64,000 bases of DNA from Guadua angustifolia (lineage: Eukaryota; Streptophyta; Magnoliopsida; Poales; Poaceae), in NCBI GenBank assembly GCA_036346375.1, contig CM070511.1:5084001-5148000 (forward strand), read 5' to 3'. Below the pieces are notes generated by a model. That model did not search any database and was not told the DNA's origin. It was given only the letters and a program-made list of their open reading frames with translations. A program made the position numbers and the translations under genes. Positions within the stretch are counted from its first letter, which is position 1. Each line of letters starts with the position of its first letter. This document shows, piece by piece, positions 10,330-20,180 of this stretch.

Positions 10330-12990
10330 AGAATTTAAAAGGTGTTAGTGTTACGTTGTGCTCATATTAAGAAATTCTTGAAATGCTTGACCGTTGTGGA
10401 TGAACGAGTACGATTTAAACTACATTATGGAGAAGAGATTCCACACATGGGTGCACAAAGAATGGAACTTGGTCATTTTCCAAGTGTCGTGGCTGGCATG
10501 TCATATGCCAGGGAGCGTTCATGGGGCACAGTTACCAGATGATTGTATCACATGTTCTCGTTAGATCGTGAATTTCATGATCTCAAGTTGCACAGAGTAG
10601 GGTGTCAGAGACGGAATTGCACGTACTGAGAATTAGTGGAATTGAAGGGGCCAAAGTTATGGAGCTCATATGTAAGATTGGCGACTAAGAATGGTTGGTC
10701 ATTAGTATTGTTGATGCAAGCATTTCAAAAAGCCAGTGCTAGCCTGTGACGCAGGAGAAGATTGTTGGTGATGAACCAAAGGAAGTAGGGGAGAGCAGTC
10801 GAACTAGAGAATGCTTAGTGATGTAGGATGTTAGCTCGAGTCCATGAGGGTGTGCAAGGCGAGGAAGTTGATGTTCCAATGCCAGAGGTGTAGGAACCAA
10901 TGGGTGTGGCAGATGAGAGAGAACATATTGAACATTGGTGCAAGCGATGGAGATAGAGAGCCAGGACTACGAGATTTTGAGTAACGACAAAGACGATGAA
11001 GAGCATTTCCTTGCATAGTAGGATGAGTGTCAGTTCGATGGTTAGTGGTCAACGAGTGTGAACACTTCGCATAGCCATCCAATCAGAATGAAGTGAGGTA
11101 ATGTGCGATTTACAAGAATAATTTTAAGGTTCAGGAAGTAGTGACAGTGTCACTGTGTAGAACCTTTAAGGTTGTAAAGTCAGATCAACGGGTGTATCAT
11201 GTTAAATGCTAGATAGAGGGTTGCCCCATGGCGGGTGCATGTGTACTAGCCTAAGTAGGATACTATTTGAAAGTGTTCTATGGTTGTTCCACACATATGT
11301 GTGCAGACGGAGTCTACCCAATTACATAGAAACATATCTTCAGGCTTTGTTACGAATGCAATGCATAGAGAGATTGTGAGAAACCTAGATTTAGAGCCAC
11401 GTGCCATCATACTTACAATAGAGAAGATATTCCGGTACACCATAAACTATGCTAAGGCATAGATAGCGAAGTAGAAGGCACTGGAAATAAGGTTTGATAC
11501 GTACAAAGACTCCTATCAGAATTTACCAGGTATACTTGAGGTGATCAAGGAAAGGAATGCTGGAACTTATATCGATATTTGTGAGCAGTTGTTGTAGCGC
11601 TTCCCTAGGAAGATGGTACTCAAACGGGCATTCATTGCTTTCGGTGCATGCATCAATGCGTTAAAACATTGTCGTCCATTATTATGCGTGGATGGGACAT
11701 TTTGACTAGAAAGCATAAATACTAGATATTGGCTGCCATATAAGTAGATGGCAATAACTAGATTCTTCCTGTAATGCTCACATTCGTGGAGGGCGAGAAC
11801 ATAGAAAGATGACTCTGGTTTCTAAGAAACATGAAAATCGGCATCGTGGATCAGTGGTCTGGAGTGTGTGTTATACACGATCAACATCCCGAGCTGTTAA
11901 AGATGGTCATGAAGTTGCAGCAAGGTGCAGATGAAACACATCGATGGCCTAATCTGCGAAGTAGCTAGGTGGTGCAAGTGGCACATGGGTGCCAACTTCT
12001 ACAAGTAATTCAGGAACAACGAGCTTACAAAACTTTTTAAAAGGTTGTGCGATTAGAACAAATAGAGAAAGTTTGATGTACTATAGAAAAGTCGACATCA
12101 AGGCATACAGTGGAGGCAGCGAAGAGGGCAATGCTTGGCACAGAGGAGGCCCTAGTAGCACTCAAAGTGTTACCCATAGACCCTTCGTACTTGATCCATA
12201 GGAACGGAAGTCCATCAAATGCTTTTTAGAATGGATAGAGCATGAGCCTAGAGAGAAATGGGCTCTGCTTTATGACACCGATAATGCCTGGTATGGGGTC
12301 ATGATGATAAACCTAGCTGAGGTTTACAACTGGATCATGCGAGGCTTGAGAACCCTTCCCCTGGTTTCTATAGTGGAGGATGTTTTTCGTGGTATTGCGA
12401 AGTACTTTGTGGATCGCTATGCTAGGGTGTTCGCCCGCATGAGTAATCCTAATGTGAAATACTCCGAGATAATTTGTACATGCATGGAGGAGAAAGGCTA
12501 GAAGAGGGAGATGCATAGAGCATTGAATATGGGTACAAGGGAGCTTCGTTTCGAGGTACTATGTAAAGAGAAACTGGTCGTGGAATGAACTGGCGAAAAG
12601 TACAAAGGCAAACATATGTCTGCAACTGCAACAAGCTTTGTTTGTTACACAGGCCATGCTCACACATCATGGCTGCCTACTCAATAATCCATATGCATTC
12701 AGATATGTTCTTGTCACAATACTTTAATAAAGAAGTGGTGACATTAACTTAGAGCGAAGAAATTTAGGGTTTTTAAGTGGTGGGTTTGTTCACGGAGTAT
12801 CAAAGAGGGGAGGATACACGATGGATTTCAGATGTCAGTAGGCTGAAGGGCGTAGGGCGGCGACAAACAAGGCGTATAAGGAACGACATGGACGCTGTGG
12901 AAAGTGGGTATCATGTGAAGAAATGTTCAGTTTGTAAGGAGACGGGGTACACTTTCAAGTATTACCCGATGGTTCTGAGGCCGTGAAATT
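10330..12990 (+). pseudogene. MuDR/MULE transposase, multiply broken
   Basis: Blocks in order are an N-terminal MuDR-like region (10342-10540, with VDERVRFKLHYGEEIP), a middle block (11320-11460), and the DDE catalytic core start at about 11672-11703 with PLLCVDGTF, whose Asp would be the first catalytic residue. Next is a helical region at 12301-12501 (NWIMRGLRTLPLVSIVEDVF), then a degenerate zinc knuckle at about 12936-12975 (CSVCKETGYTFKYYP, where the usual His and last Cys are both Tyr). In-frame stops and shifts separate the blocks. The enzyme would cut and move the element; this copy cannot. MULE family assignment rests on these motifs read by eye. Confidence 0.75.
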
Positions 12991-13734
12991 ATTGTATGGA
13001 CTTTGAATATGAAATTGTTGTACTTTAGTCGCATGTCAATGTAATATATCGAATTCGTATGTAATGCATGTATGGATGTGTAATTATTGCATTCAATTCG
13101 TATCGAATTCGTATGAGTAATGCATGTATGGACATAGGTGTAGTAGTATGGGTAGGTTGAGAATTTACAAGGTGTTAGCGTTTATGTATTCGAATTTGTA
13201 CGTCATATTGTTGTACTCAAATTCTATTTGTAATTACTACATTCAGTTTTTTTGTGTATTTGATTTCGTACTAACATTGTTTTATTGAATTGTAGGTATG
13301 GCGGACGTCCACATGACTCCAAGTACACCTGCGTGATTTCTTTTCAGCTATTATGCTCTTTACATTGAATGATGTACTAACATGAAAGGTTTGTTAGCAA
13401 CGATCAATGCAGCACCTGAGCAGAGGGCGACCCACTCCATGACTTCACTTCCCTCGACGACATTTAGATCCTAGGGTGGTTCATGGGCCCCCACCAGTGT
13501 CGCCGGGTGCGGTCCTTGGTCCATTGCAATTCGTCGATGCATCCAGACCGAGTCAGCCATCGCAGCCTACCTTAGCTACTCTGATAGCACTAGTACAGAC
13601 CTTCTAGGAGTACTTCTAGACTGCCCTCTAACCAGCTCACGTATCCATCTGGACATGTGCAACGTCGTAGGAAGCCTGGGACCACATGAGGGTCGCACCA
13701 CGTAGGGGTGCCAGCTAGTTTTTTTCTTTCATAC

Positions 13735-13862
13735 CTGATGTACTAATCGGATATGATGTTTTGCTTTCTTAACTTATGTACCATTCAGATATGGCCTTTT
13801 GCTTTCTTAAGTTATGTACATTAAGATACGATCTTTTGCTTCTGTAATGCTATCAGTTGTTA
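13735..13862 (+). repeat. Minisatellite, about 40 bp unit, three copies
   Basis: Three successive units carry TTATGTAC, then AGATAYGATCTTTTGCTT and CTTAA. They diverge by substitutions. They follow the end of the transposase region in the MULE. Confidence 0.6.
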
Positions 13863-14100
13863 GACTGATTGGACAACACACACATCAGTTTTCTCAATGT
13901 GTTTTGATAACACGCTATTAGCAACTTTCTCAAGTCAATTTGACAACACTCTGTGCACCGTAAGATGACAAAATACTACCTATCTCAGAGCAATGGATAA
14001 CACACTGCTTATCTCAAAGCGAAGTGACAACATACTGCCAATCACTTTCTTAGACCAAAATTACAATACGCTGTAGCCCCCTTTCTTAGACAAAAGTGAG
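13863..14100 (+). repeat. Degenerate repeats around GACAACACACTG
   Basis: At least four loosely related units of about 45-55 bp share GACAACAYACTGC with TTTCTCAA or ATCTCAAAG nearby. The spacing is irregular, so this is an old array or a recombination-prone spacer. Confidence 0.45.
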
Positions 14101-14369
14101 ATATAAAACCACTCGCCACCTAGCCAGCACTTCTTCACTGCCCCAACCTCCACTTCATTGCAAAGACTGACAGAGGAGGTAGCTCAAGTAGTGGGAGGGG
14201 TAAATGGGGAAGACTGGGCTGGACATCAACTCGAGCCCCTAACCCTTCATGGTTTCGAGGCCGTGACCCTTACCTTGAGTATACTACAATCTACGGTCCC
14301 CTAGACCCTGATCCCCTAGCCTAGATCTTCCTATTCGAACAAGGGACTACTACAACCTCCAAAATCCAA

Positions 14370-14939
14370 TCCACGACGACCAACCATTCTGCTCCCTGCA
14401 GTGGCTGAAATGCAAGCACGATCTCGACACCGTTGTGCAAGTTTGTGATGAGTTCAATGCCAGCCCAAGATGTCATTTCTACCGATGCCCTCTATGCATG
14501 ATAACTGCTATAACTCTTATATACCATTCGACTCATGTCTTCTATATGATACATAATCTTCCTTGTAGACTGTTGATTGTAATTCACTGAATGGATAGAC
14601 CCACCGTATCCTATAGATGTCCAATGCTATATCGATTTATTGTTGTATCGCCTTGATGAAATGCAAGAGGACCTCATAGAGGTCAAGAAAGAGAATGAAC
14701 AGCTCCGCAGCTAAAACTTGGAGCTCCAAACTCAGAATGATGACCTACACCGTCAAAGGATTAGAGAGAGGAACAATGGCGAGGTCATCCACCTTAGTAG
14801 CGACTACCATACTTACTGCTACTATGGCAATACTAGCTGTAGTTGTGCTTACCACTACCATGACCAGCAGCTCCATCCATGTCGTCCTGACAATCAACAC
14901 TCCCTGTGGGTGCTGTATAGTTACCCATTCGAGCCTTAA
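14370..14939 (+). pseudogene. Decayed second MULE ORF: GRF-like zinc finger plus coiled coil
   Basis: One frame reads SLQWLKCKHDLDTVVQVCDE, then NASPRCHFYRCP. The spacing of Cys and the RxFYxCP core resemble a GRF-type zinc finger with one position altered. After a damaged stretch a second block (14595-14715) reads DPPYPIDVQCYIDLLLYRL, then DEMQEDLIEVKKENEQL. This is a leucine/charged heptad pattern typical of the coiled coil that follows GRF fingers in grass transposon-associated proteins. A TAA interrupts the coiled coil. The tail (14760-14939) is rich in His, Tyr and Cys. The function in the element is unknown, and DNA binding would be the guess from the finger. Confidence 0.55.
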
Positions 14940-15549
14940 TATCCGCCGTCCATAAAGCATAGTTCATACCACCCTTTTACATTTCCAAAAGGCGCATTAG
15001 TATAGTACTTTTATCTATTTTTGTGGCTGCTTTGTGTCACCATTTGTACCACCCGAAATGTATGCGCCATGTAATCCCTTTTATTATGAAATGTGATATT
15101 TCATTCCTTATGTTGTTTTTGAACTTTAAACATGCAATGACGGTACCAGTTGCAACAACAACATCAATGGATGTGACAACACATAGAATACATAACATGC
15201 AAATAATTGTGCGCGGCATATGCGAGCCAAGGGGCTATTTTCCCAACAAAAAACCACATGGGCTAATTCTGCAAACAAAATTTTTAAAATTTCATTGTTT
15301 TTTATTTCTCTTTTTTTATAATACACTATTGAAAGACCTTGTTATAGACCAGATAGATTAAATATAATACTGAAAGAAAAAGAGACTCCAACGGGAACTA
15401 GTCCATCCTGTATACCATTAACTACTTCAGAGGACTGATAAACCTTTTACAAAAGGGGAGATCTGTGGAACCACTCGACCGAATAGCAGAACCAAGGTAA
15501 AGAGGTAAAAAAGGCAATGGCTACTTCTCTGTTGCCAATCCAAACGGCG

Positions 15550-15741
15550 AAATGGCGACAGAGAGACTAGTGAGAGACTCTCTGTCATCATTTGGATTGG
15601 CAACAGATCTTTGTCACTTTTTCAAATAGTGACAGACTCTCTGTCGCTATTTAAAACGCGACAGGTAGGTATATTTGGAATTTTTATTTTTGGCATATTA
15701 TTTCTATAATTTTTCATTAAAAATATTATTTAAAAAAATTC
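15550..15741 (-). repeat. Right terminal inverted repeat of the MULE
   Basis: The reverse complement starts GAATTTTTTTAAATAATA and tracks 9543-9740. Inside it are subterminal near-palindromes (GACAGACTCTCTGTC) repeated two to three times between 15560 and 15650. Such motifs are candidate transposase binding sites. Confidence 0.8.
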
Positions 15742-16427
15742 TTCCGGGGAAGGTGCGATTATTCGATGACGAAACGCTCCTCGGAGCTTTGATTGCTAGC
15801 GTGTCGGTGTCGTAGCGTCCGGTTGCTGTTCCAATCCTAGCCACCACGAGAAGTGAATTCATGTGTTTGCTTGTGATGCAATTTGGAGCCACCCGTTTCA
15901 ATCTGATACTGAAATATGTTTGCCTGTTGCTCTTCGTTTCCATTTGTTGTAGCATACTCCATTTTTTTTTGATGAAATGCGTTGTATATGTTCGGAACAT
16001 TGCATGACAAGGCTCCTAAGGAAGCTGTTTCATACATTTCATGCTTCTAATGCAGCATATGTTACATGCTACTGCTACAGGTCAATTGTTGCTATTTTTC
16101 CTGCACGGAGATTCCTGCCTTTGTGATATTACTTATTTATCGGCATGCAAGTATGCAATCGATCATGCTCTCAGCTCATCATTGTATCTATTAGTTCAGC
16201 TAACCCAGGTTGAGGGCTGTTAACGAATTGGCGACACCGCAAATTTGGACAGCACTCTTTCGTGTCGATTGCTTATATCGATAGTTTTAGATCTTGCTCT
16301 GTAACCTCTGTTTTCGTTTAAGTACATCTTCTGGGAATGCTAGAGAGTTTTCTTGCCAGTTATAAGATTGTTTATCTGCTATGGTACTCTAATGTTTCCT
16401 TTCCCTGTTTATTGTTGTTGAATCCAG
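15742..16427. other. Spacer between the MULE and the first RBBP6-like exon
   Basis: I see no exon matching the start of the DWNN domain here, although it would be expected upstream of 16428. The sequence has intron-like T-rich runs. The first exon(s) may have been lost, may lie beyond the MULE, or may be too diverged to see. Confidence 0.4.
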
Positions 16428-18215
16428 AATATGCAGATAAAAATACCTTGATTCCCCAGAATTCTACAGTGCTCCTCCATTGGGTGAAGGGACAGCAGCA
16501 ATTAGTACGGTAATCGATGCAGCTGGGCTTAAGTGGTTAGATATATAGCCCTGTCTATTTTTTTTTTTTTTTTTTGCCAGTAACCTGGAAAGCTGTAGCT
16601 AGTTTTTCATATACCTTGTCTAATGCTGATCCATTTTGCTTGCTTATGCAGGGAAGGTACTTCATCTGGAGGAGGACATGCTGGCGGAAGAATTATGTCG
16701 GACTGCCATTTTGGTAATGTATATAATAATTGCTTCTATTTAAATTTTCAAATGTCCTCAATCATTACTTTACTAACGTTGTGATTTGTCAAACCAAGTT
16801 ATGTGAAATGGAAGAATGAAATAGAACAAGCACACGATTGCAAAACAAAAAATATATGGATCATCTTTTTCAGGTGGGGAACCTCCCTGCACCTGTTACC
16901 TTGCTTCCAAAAAAATGACTCAATACATGGTGCCAAATTTTTTGCTAGTTTTACGAGGATGGTTAGGGGTTTAACTTTATACTACACCAGATTTAAATGT
17001 GATACTCTCTTCTTTCACCTAATGTTGCTAGGAAGTTATATTATGGTTGCAAAACAAATTCATTCCGAATCATAATTACCTAATATATTTCGTACTATGC
17101 TCATATTTTGCACTTTTTTTTGCATTTTTTAATAAAATTTTCACATCTTCTCTGACTTTAAATATTTATCTGTAACTGAAGGCCGCCATCCGTTGGAAGG
17201 GGAGACACCTCTGCCTGGCTATGTCTGCCGCATTTGTCATGTTCCTGGGCATCATGTTCAGCATTGCCCAATGGAAAAGCAAGACACCTCCGCCTGGCCA
17301 TGTCTGTCGCGTGTGCCATGTTCCTGGGCATTTCATTCAGCATTGCCCAATAGAAAGGAAGACACCTCCACCTGGCTATATCTGTCGCAAATGTGGGATC
17401 CCAGGGCACTTTTTTCATCATTGCCCCAAGTATGTTGATCGGAATTATGGCTCCAAAAGAACAACCTGTTCGCTTGTTCCAGTAGTATCTCTGATCTTTG
17501 CTGATGGCATCCCAACAGAACTTGCCCCACTCATGTCTAGCAGTGTTGGTGATGACCTGCCACTAGAACACCACTGCCCACTGTGCAAGAAGGTTATGAC
17601 TGATGCAGTGCTGACAAGCAGGTGCTGTTTTGATGGTTTCTGTGATAAATGCAAGTGGCCAAAAGTTTGTAAATTTGATTCTGGATGCATCCTTAAATTC
17701 TATTGATAATCACTGCAATATTTTCTGTTCAGATTTGGATTGCATTAGTTGTACCCCAAATTTGATTCTATTATAGGTAGTGTAGTTGCATACCGAATGA
17801 AAAATTACCCCACATGTTTATTTGTCCTCAGGCATTCGAGACTACATTATTGCCGAATCGAAGTGTGTTTGTGGTATCAAAACAGTTGCAGATGACCTTA
17901 TTCCCAATCAAACCCTTAGGTGTACAATCACCAGCTTGTTGTCATTAAGGGCTAGTGGTTTTTCAAGTGGTTCAGGGAAACAGATAAAGCTCTATTGATA
18001 GCAATTTAGGTGGCAAATCTCGGAGCTTCACTGCTTCTGCTGCGTTGAAAGGGGACAAGAAGCATCATATGGACGACCTGCCATCAGTTACTCCTGAAGG
18101 TGGTCACCTGATTACAGCAGGAAGCAATCCGCCAGACATTCAAGAGAAATTGACACATTCTGATGTCAAGAGCAAAACTGGAGAATCTTCAAGACAATCA
18201 GTGAAGAAGACTGTA
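16428..18215 (+). pseudogene. RBBP6/PQT3-like RING E3 ligase gene, copy 1 (fragment)
   Basis: Exon-like blocks in order: 16428-about 16500 (EYADKNTLIPQNSTVLL, end of a DWNN ubiquitin-like domain); 16652-16713 (Gly/Ser-rich, ended by a GTAATG donor); about 17181-17650, with three CCHC zinc knuckles each preceded by a TPPPGY/H-type linker and then a RING start (HCPLCKKVMTDAVLTSRCC, FCDKC); and 17832 onward (IRDYIIAESKCVCG). The first knuckle is in a different frame from the other two. An extra A near 17990 relative to copy 2 shifts the frame in the last block. Similarity to the gene ends at 18215. The family acts as ubiquitin E3 ligases, in Arabidopsis in stress signalling. The plant gene name is not assigned. 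Confidence 0.78.
17651..17831 (+). other. GC-AG intron in the RING region, copy 1
   Basis: Joining FCDK to the next block as DKC-IRDY works in frame only if the intron starts at GCAAGT (17651) and ends at TCCTCAG (17831). GCAAGT is the classic context for a GC donor. The intron is 181 bp and its counterpart in copy 2 has the same length and donor. Confidence 0.65.
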
Positions 18216-19085
18216 ACAAGCGCTAATGCTTTGCGAATGTTAATTCTATTTGCGAAATTTATATTGTGATGATTAATTTGACAACAATTGAATATATGTG
18301 TGATGATTTATGTGACAACAATATTTGTTATGAAACAAGATACTGCGAAGATTTGTTTTATTTGTGATAGGAGATGCAGGCAGGCAACAGGAAGTGCAAC
18401 GTAGGGACGCGAGATGCACGTTGCAACGTAGACGAACAAAGACAGACGTACACTACAGGGTGGGGAGAATCCGCGCAGGTGACGTGTACCCTGAGAGCAA
18501 CACATGCGAAGGTTGCAGAGGTGCAGGTGCAGCATGCGAGGTCGCAGAGGTGTAGGTACGTGGCACGCGAGATCGCAGGTGCAGGAGGCGCAACACGCGA
18601 AGGACACAGGTGCAGCGAGTCGAGACACGTAGAGGTCTACGCAGTTGAATGATGCAGTGTAGTGGCCAGTAGGCCGTGCAGACGAGTAAGTCATGCGAGT
18701 ACGGCAAGTGGGCCGTACGCATGCATATGTGAGTTTTGGGCTATGTACATGTATTAGGCCATGTGTTATTGGGCTTGGTGTATTTACATGTATAAATGTA
18801 ATTTAGGGTTGAAGAAGTATAAAAAGGGAGAGAGAGGAGAACCCTGGCTTAGCCGCAGCAAAAAGAAAAAAAAAAGAAGGCCAGAGGAGAGGGACTCCGT
18901 GAGGTTTGAAGCGGCACAAGAAAAGGGCAGACTTTCGTACGAGACGGCGGCGACTTCGCGGCGCTACAGTCACTCGCGCCCTACAGTAACCGTGATGCTA
19001 CAGTGCTCGCGACGCTACAGTACCGCGTGACGCTGCAAATAATATTATCTCTGTTAAGCGTGGAAGTTTTGCCGGCCTCCCAGCG
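18212..19085 (+). mobile_element. LTR-like fragment downstream of RBBP6-like copy 1
   Basis: Similarity to copy 2 stops at 18215, where TGTAACAAGCG could be an LTR start. The block has a TATAAAAAG box at 18818-18826 followed by a purine-rich leader. At about 18950-19030 come repeated GCTACAGT motifs (GCGCTACAGTCACTCG and relatives), a pattern I associate with U5 regions of grass copia LTRs. No primer site or coding region follows and no target duplication is found, so it is a truncated LTR or a look-alike promoter. Confidence 0.45.
18818..18826 (+). promoter_or_regulatory. TATA box in the LTR-like fragment
   Basis: TATAAAAAG followed by a GA-rich leader, in a good promoter context. It could start transcripts towards 19000. 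Confidence 0.5.
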
Positions 19086-19089
19086 CACT

Positions 19090-19245
19090 TCGTACTATTC
19101 TCGCGCCATGCCCGTCCGATCGGATCCACGCTCTGGATCTTGCGTCGCAGGATCTTGCATCACCACCGAATCGGATTTCTCCGTACTATTCTCGCGCCAT
19201 GCCCGTCCGATCGGATCCACGCTCTGGATCTTGCGTCGCCACCGA
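19090..19245 (+). repeat. Tandem duplication, about 90 bp unit
   Basis: The block CGTACTATTCTCGCGCCATG, then CCCGTCCGATCGGATCCACG and CTCTGGATCTTGCGTCGC, occurs at about 19090 and again at about 19180. It is nearly identical, so the duplication is recent. It sits at the start of a GC-rich patch. Confidence 0.85.
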
Positions 19246-19426
19246 ATTGGACGAAATCCCAGCGAACGGCTCAAATCAGTTCTCCGACTCCCGCACCAAA
19301 ACTCTAGCGCATGCTCTTCCACGCCTCCCTCTTTTCATTTTCTCGGTTTCGCGAGCTCCGCCGCCCGCCTGCTGCACTTTTTGCTCCAAATACCCGACCT
19401 CGCCTACATCCCCGCCGGCGCTCACC

Positions 19427-19666
19427 ATGGCCTCGCGCCTCATGCCTCTACTCGCCCTCAGGCCGTCTCGCCTAACTCGCCTCGAATCGAGCGGAGCTGA
19501 TCGATTTTTGCTCGATCGGCGATCGGTCGCCTCGAGCTCGCCGCCCCCCGCCTTGTACCCGCCTTTGCCCAAATGCCTCGACCTCGCCCGTCCGCCCCGC
19601 CTCGTCATGGTCGTCTCGGTGCAGCCCTGCGTCTCTACTCCTCTTTTCGCCGTATTTTGTTCTTAG
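19427..19666 (+). CDS. Hypothetical small ORF in a GC-rich patch
   Basis: I do not recognise this product. The ATG at 19427 has a good plant context (CTCACCATGGCC) and opens 79 codons rich in Ser, Arg, Leu and Pro, ending at a TAG in AT-rich sequence. The N-terminus (MASRLMPLLALRPSRLTRL) has the Ser/Arg/Leu-rich, acid-poor look of an organelle transit peptide. The patch resembles the first exon of a grass gene whose later exons are missing or not recognisable. It may equally be non-coding GC-rich DNA that is open by chance. Confidence 0.25.
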   Translation: MASRLMPLLALRPSRLTRLESSGADRFLLDRRSVASSSPPPALYPPLPKCLDLARPPRLVMVVSVQPCVSTPLFAVFCS

Positions 19667-20180
19667 TATTTTGGGATTTATAAGCGCCCTCCGATTTCAG
19701 ATGAATTTTTCCCTAACTTCTTTTTATAGGCACAACACTCGATCTTGCCGCGCCTCCGTGTTTCATATGAATATATGATCCGGGGACTCTACAATGCTTT
19801 GGAGGCTCACAATCCACGAATTCGAGATCTTGATTTATTTTTCTTTGTGATTTACTTGCTTCGATTCATTCTTATTAAGTCATGCCTTGAGGAAATCAAT
19901 TGAACTAATTCTCTTTTCCTTGATATTTTGTTCTTAGTATTTTGGGGTTTAGGCGCCCTCCAAATTTTAGATGCATTTTTCTTTGCTACTTTTTTTGGCA
20001 CAACAACCGATGTTGTGTAGCTTAAGTGAGTGCTGAAATTCTTTGGGAATGAACTGGTCCAGCTTTTGATCGAGGAGACGATCATGGAATCGCGCTTCTG
20101 GTTTGGGGAAAGGGCACAATGTGCTCTGGGGACTCCACGATGCTCTCAAGGCTCACGATCCTCACAAAGGTCCTCTATGG
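19650..20180 (+). repeat. Diverged direct duplication, about 270 bp period
   Basis: The run TTTTGTTCTTAGTATTTTGG, then GCGCCCTCC and GGCACAACA, occurs at about 19655-19735 and again at about 19925-20003. After each copy comes a related block (CCGGGGACTCTACAATGCTT at about 19780, CTGGGGACTCCACGATGCTC at about 20133). The two arms are clearly related but diverged by substitutions and indels. Confidence 0.7.

Larger units (their letters stand above)
9543..15741 (+). mobile_element. Mutator-like (MULE) DNA transposon, about 6.2 kb, decayed
   Basis: The ends are long inverted repeats: 9543 rightwards matches the reverse complement of 15741 leftwards for about 190 bp, starting GAATTTTTTTAAATAATA. 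Inside are a decayed MuDR-type transposase (10330-12990), several minisatellite-like arrays and a second decayed ORF with a GRF-like zinc finger (14370-14939). Long TIRs plus a MULE transposase define the class. I could not find a matching 9 bp target duplication (CTGAGACTG on the left, TTCCGGGGA on the right). Either the termini have decayed or the true ends lie slightly elsewhere. Confidence 0.82.
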
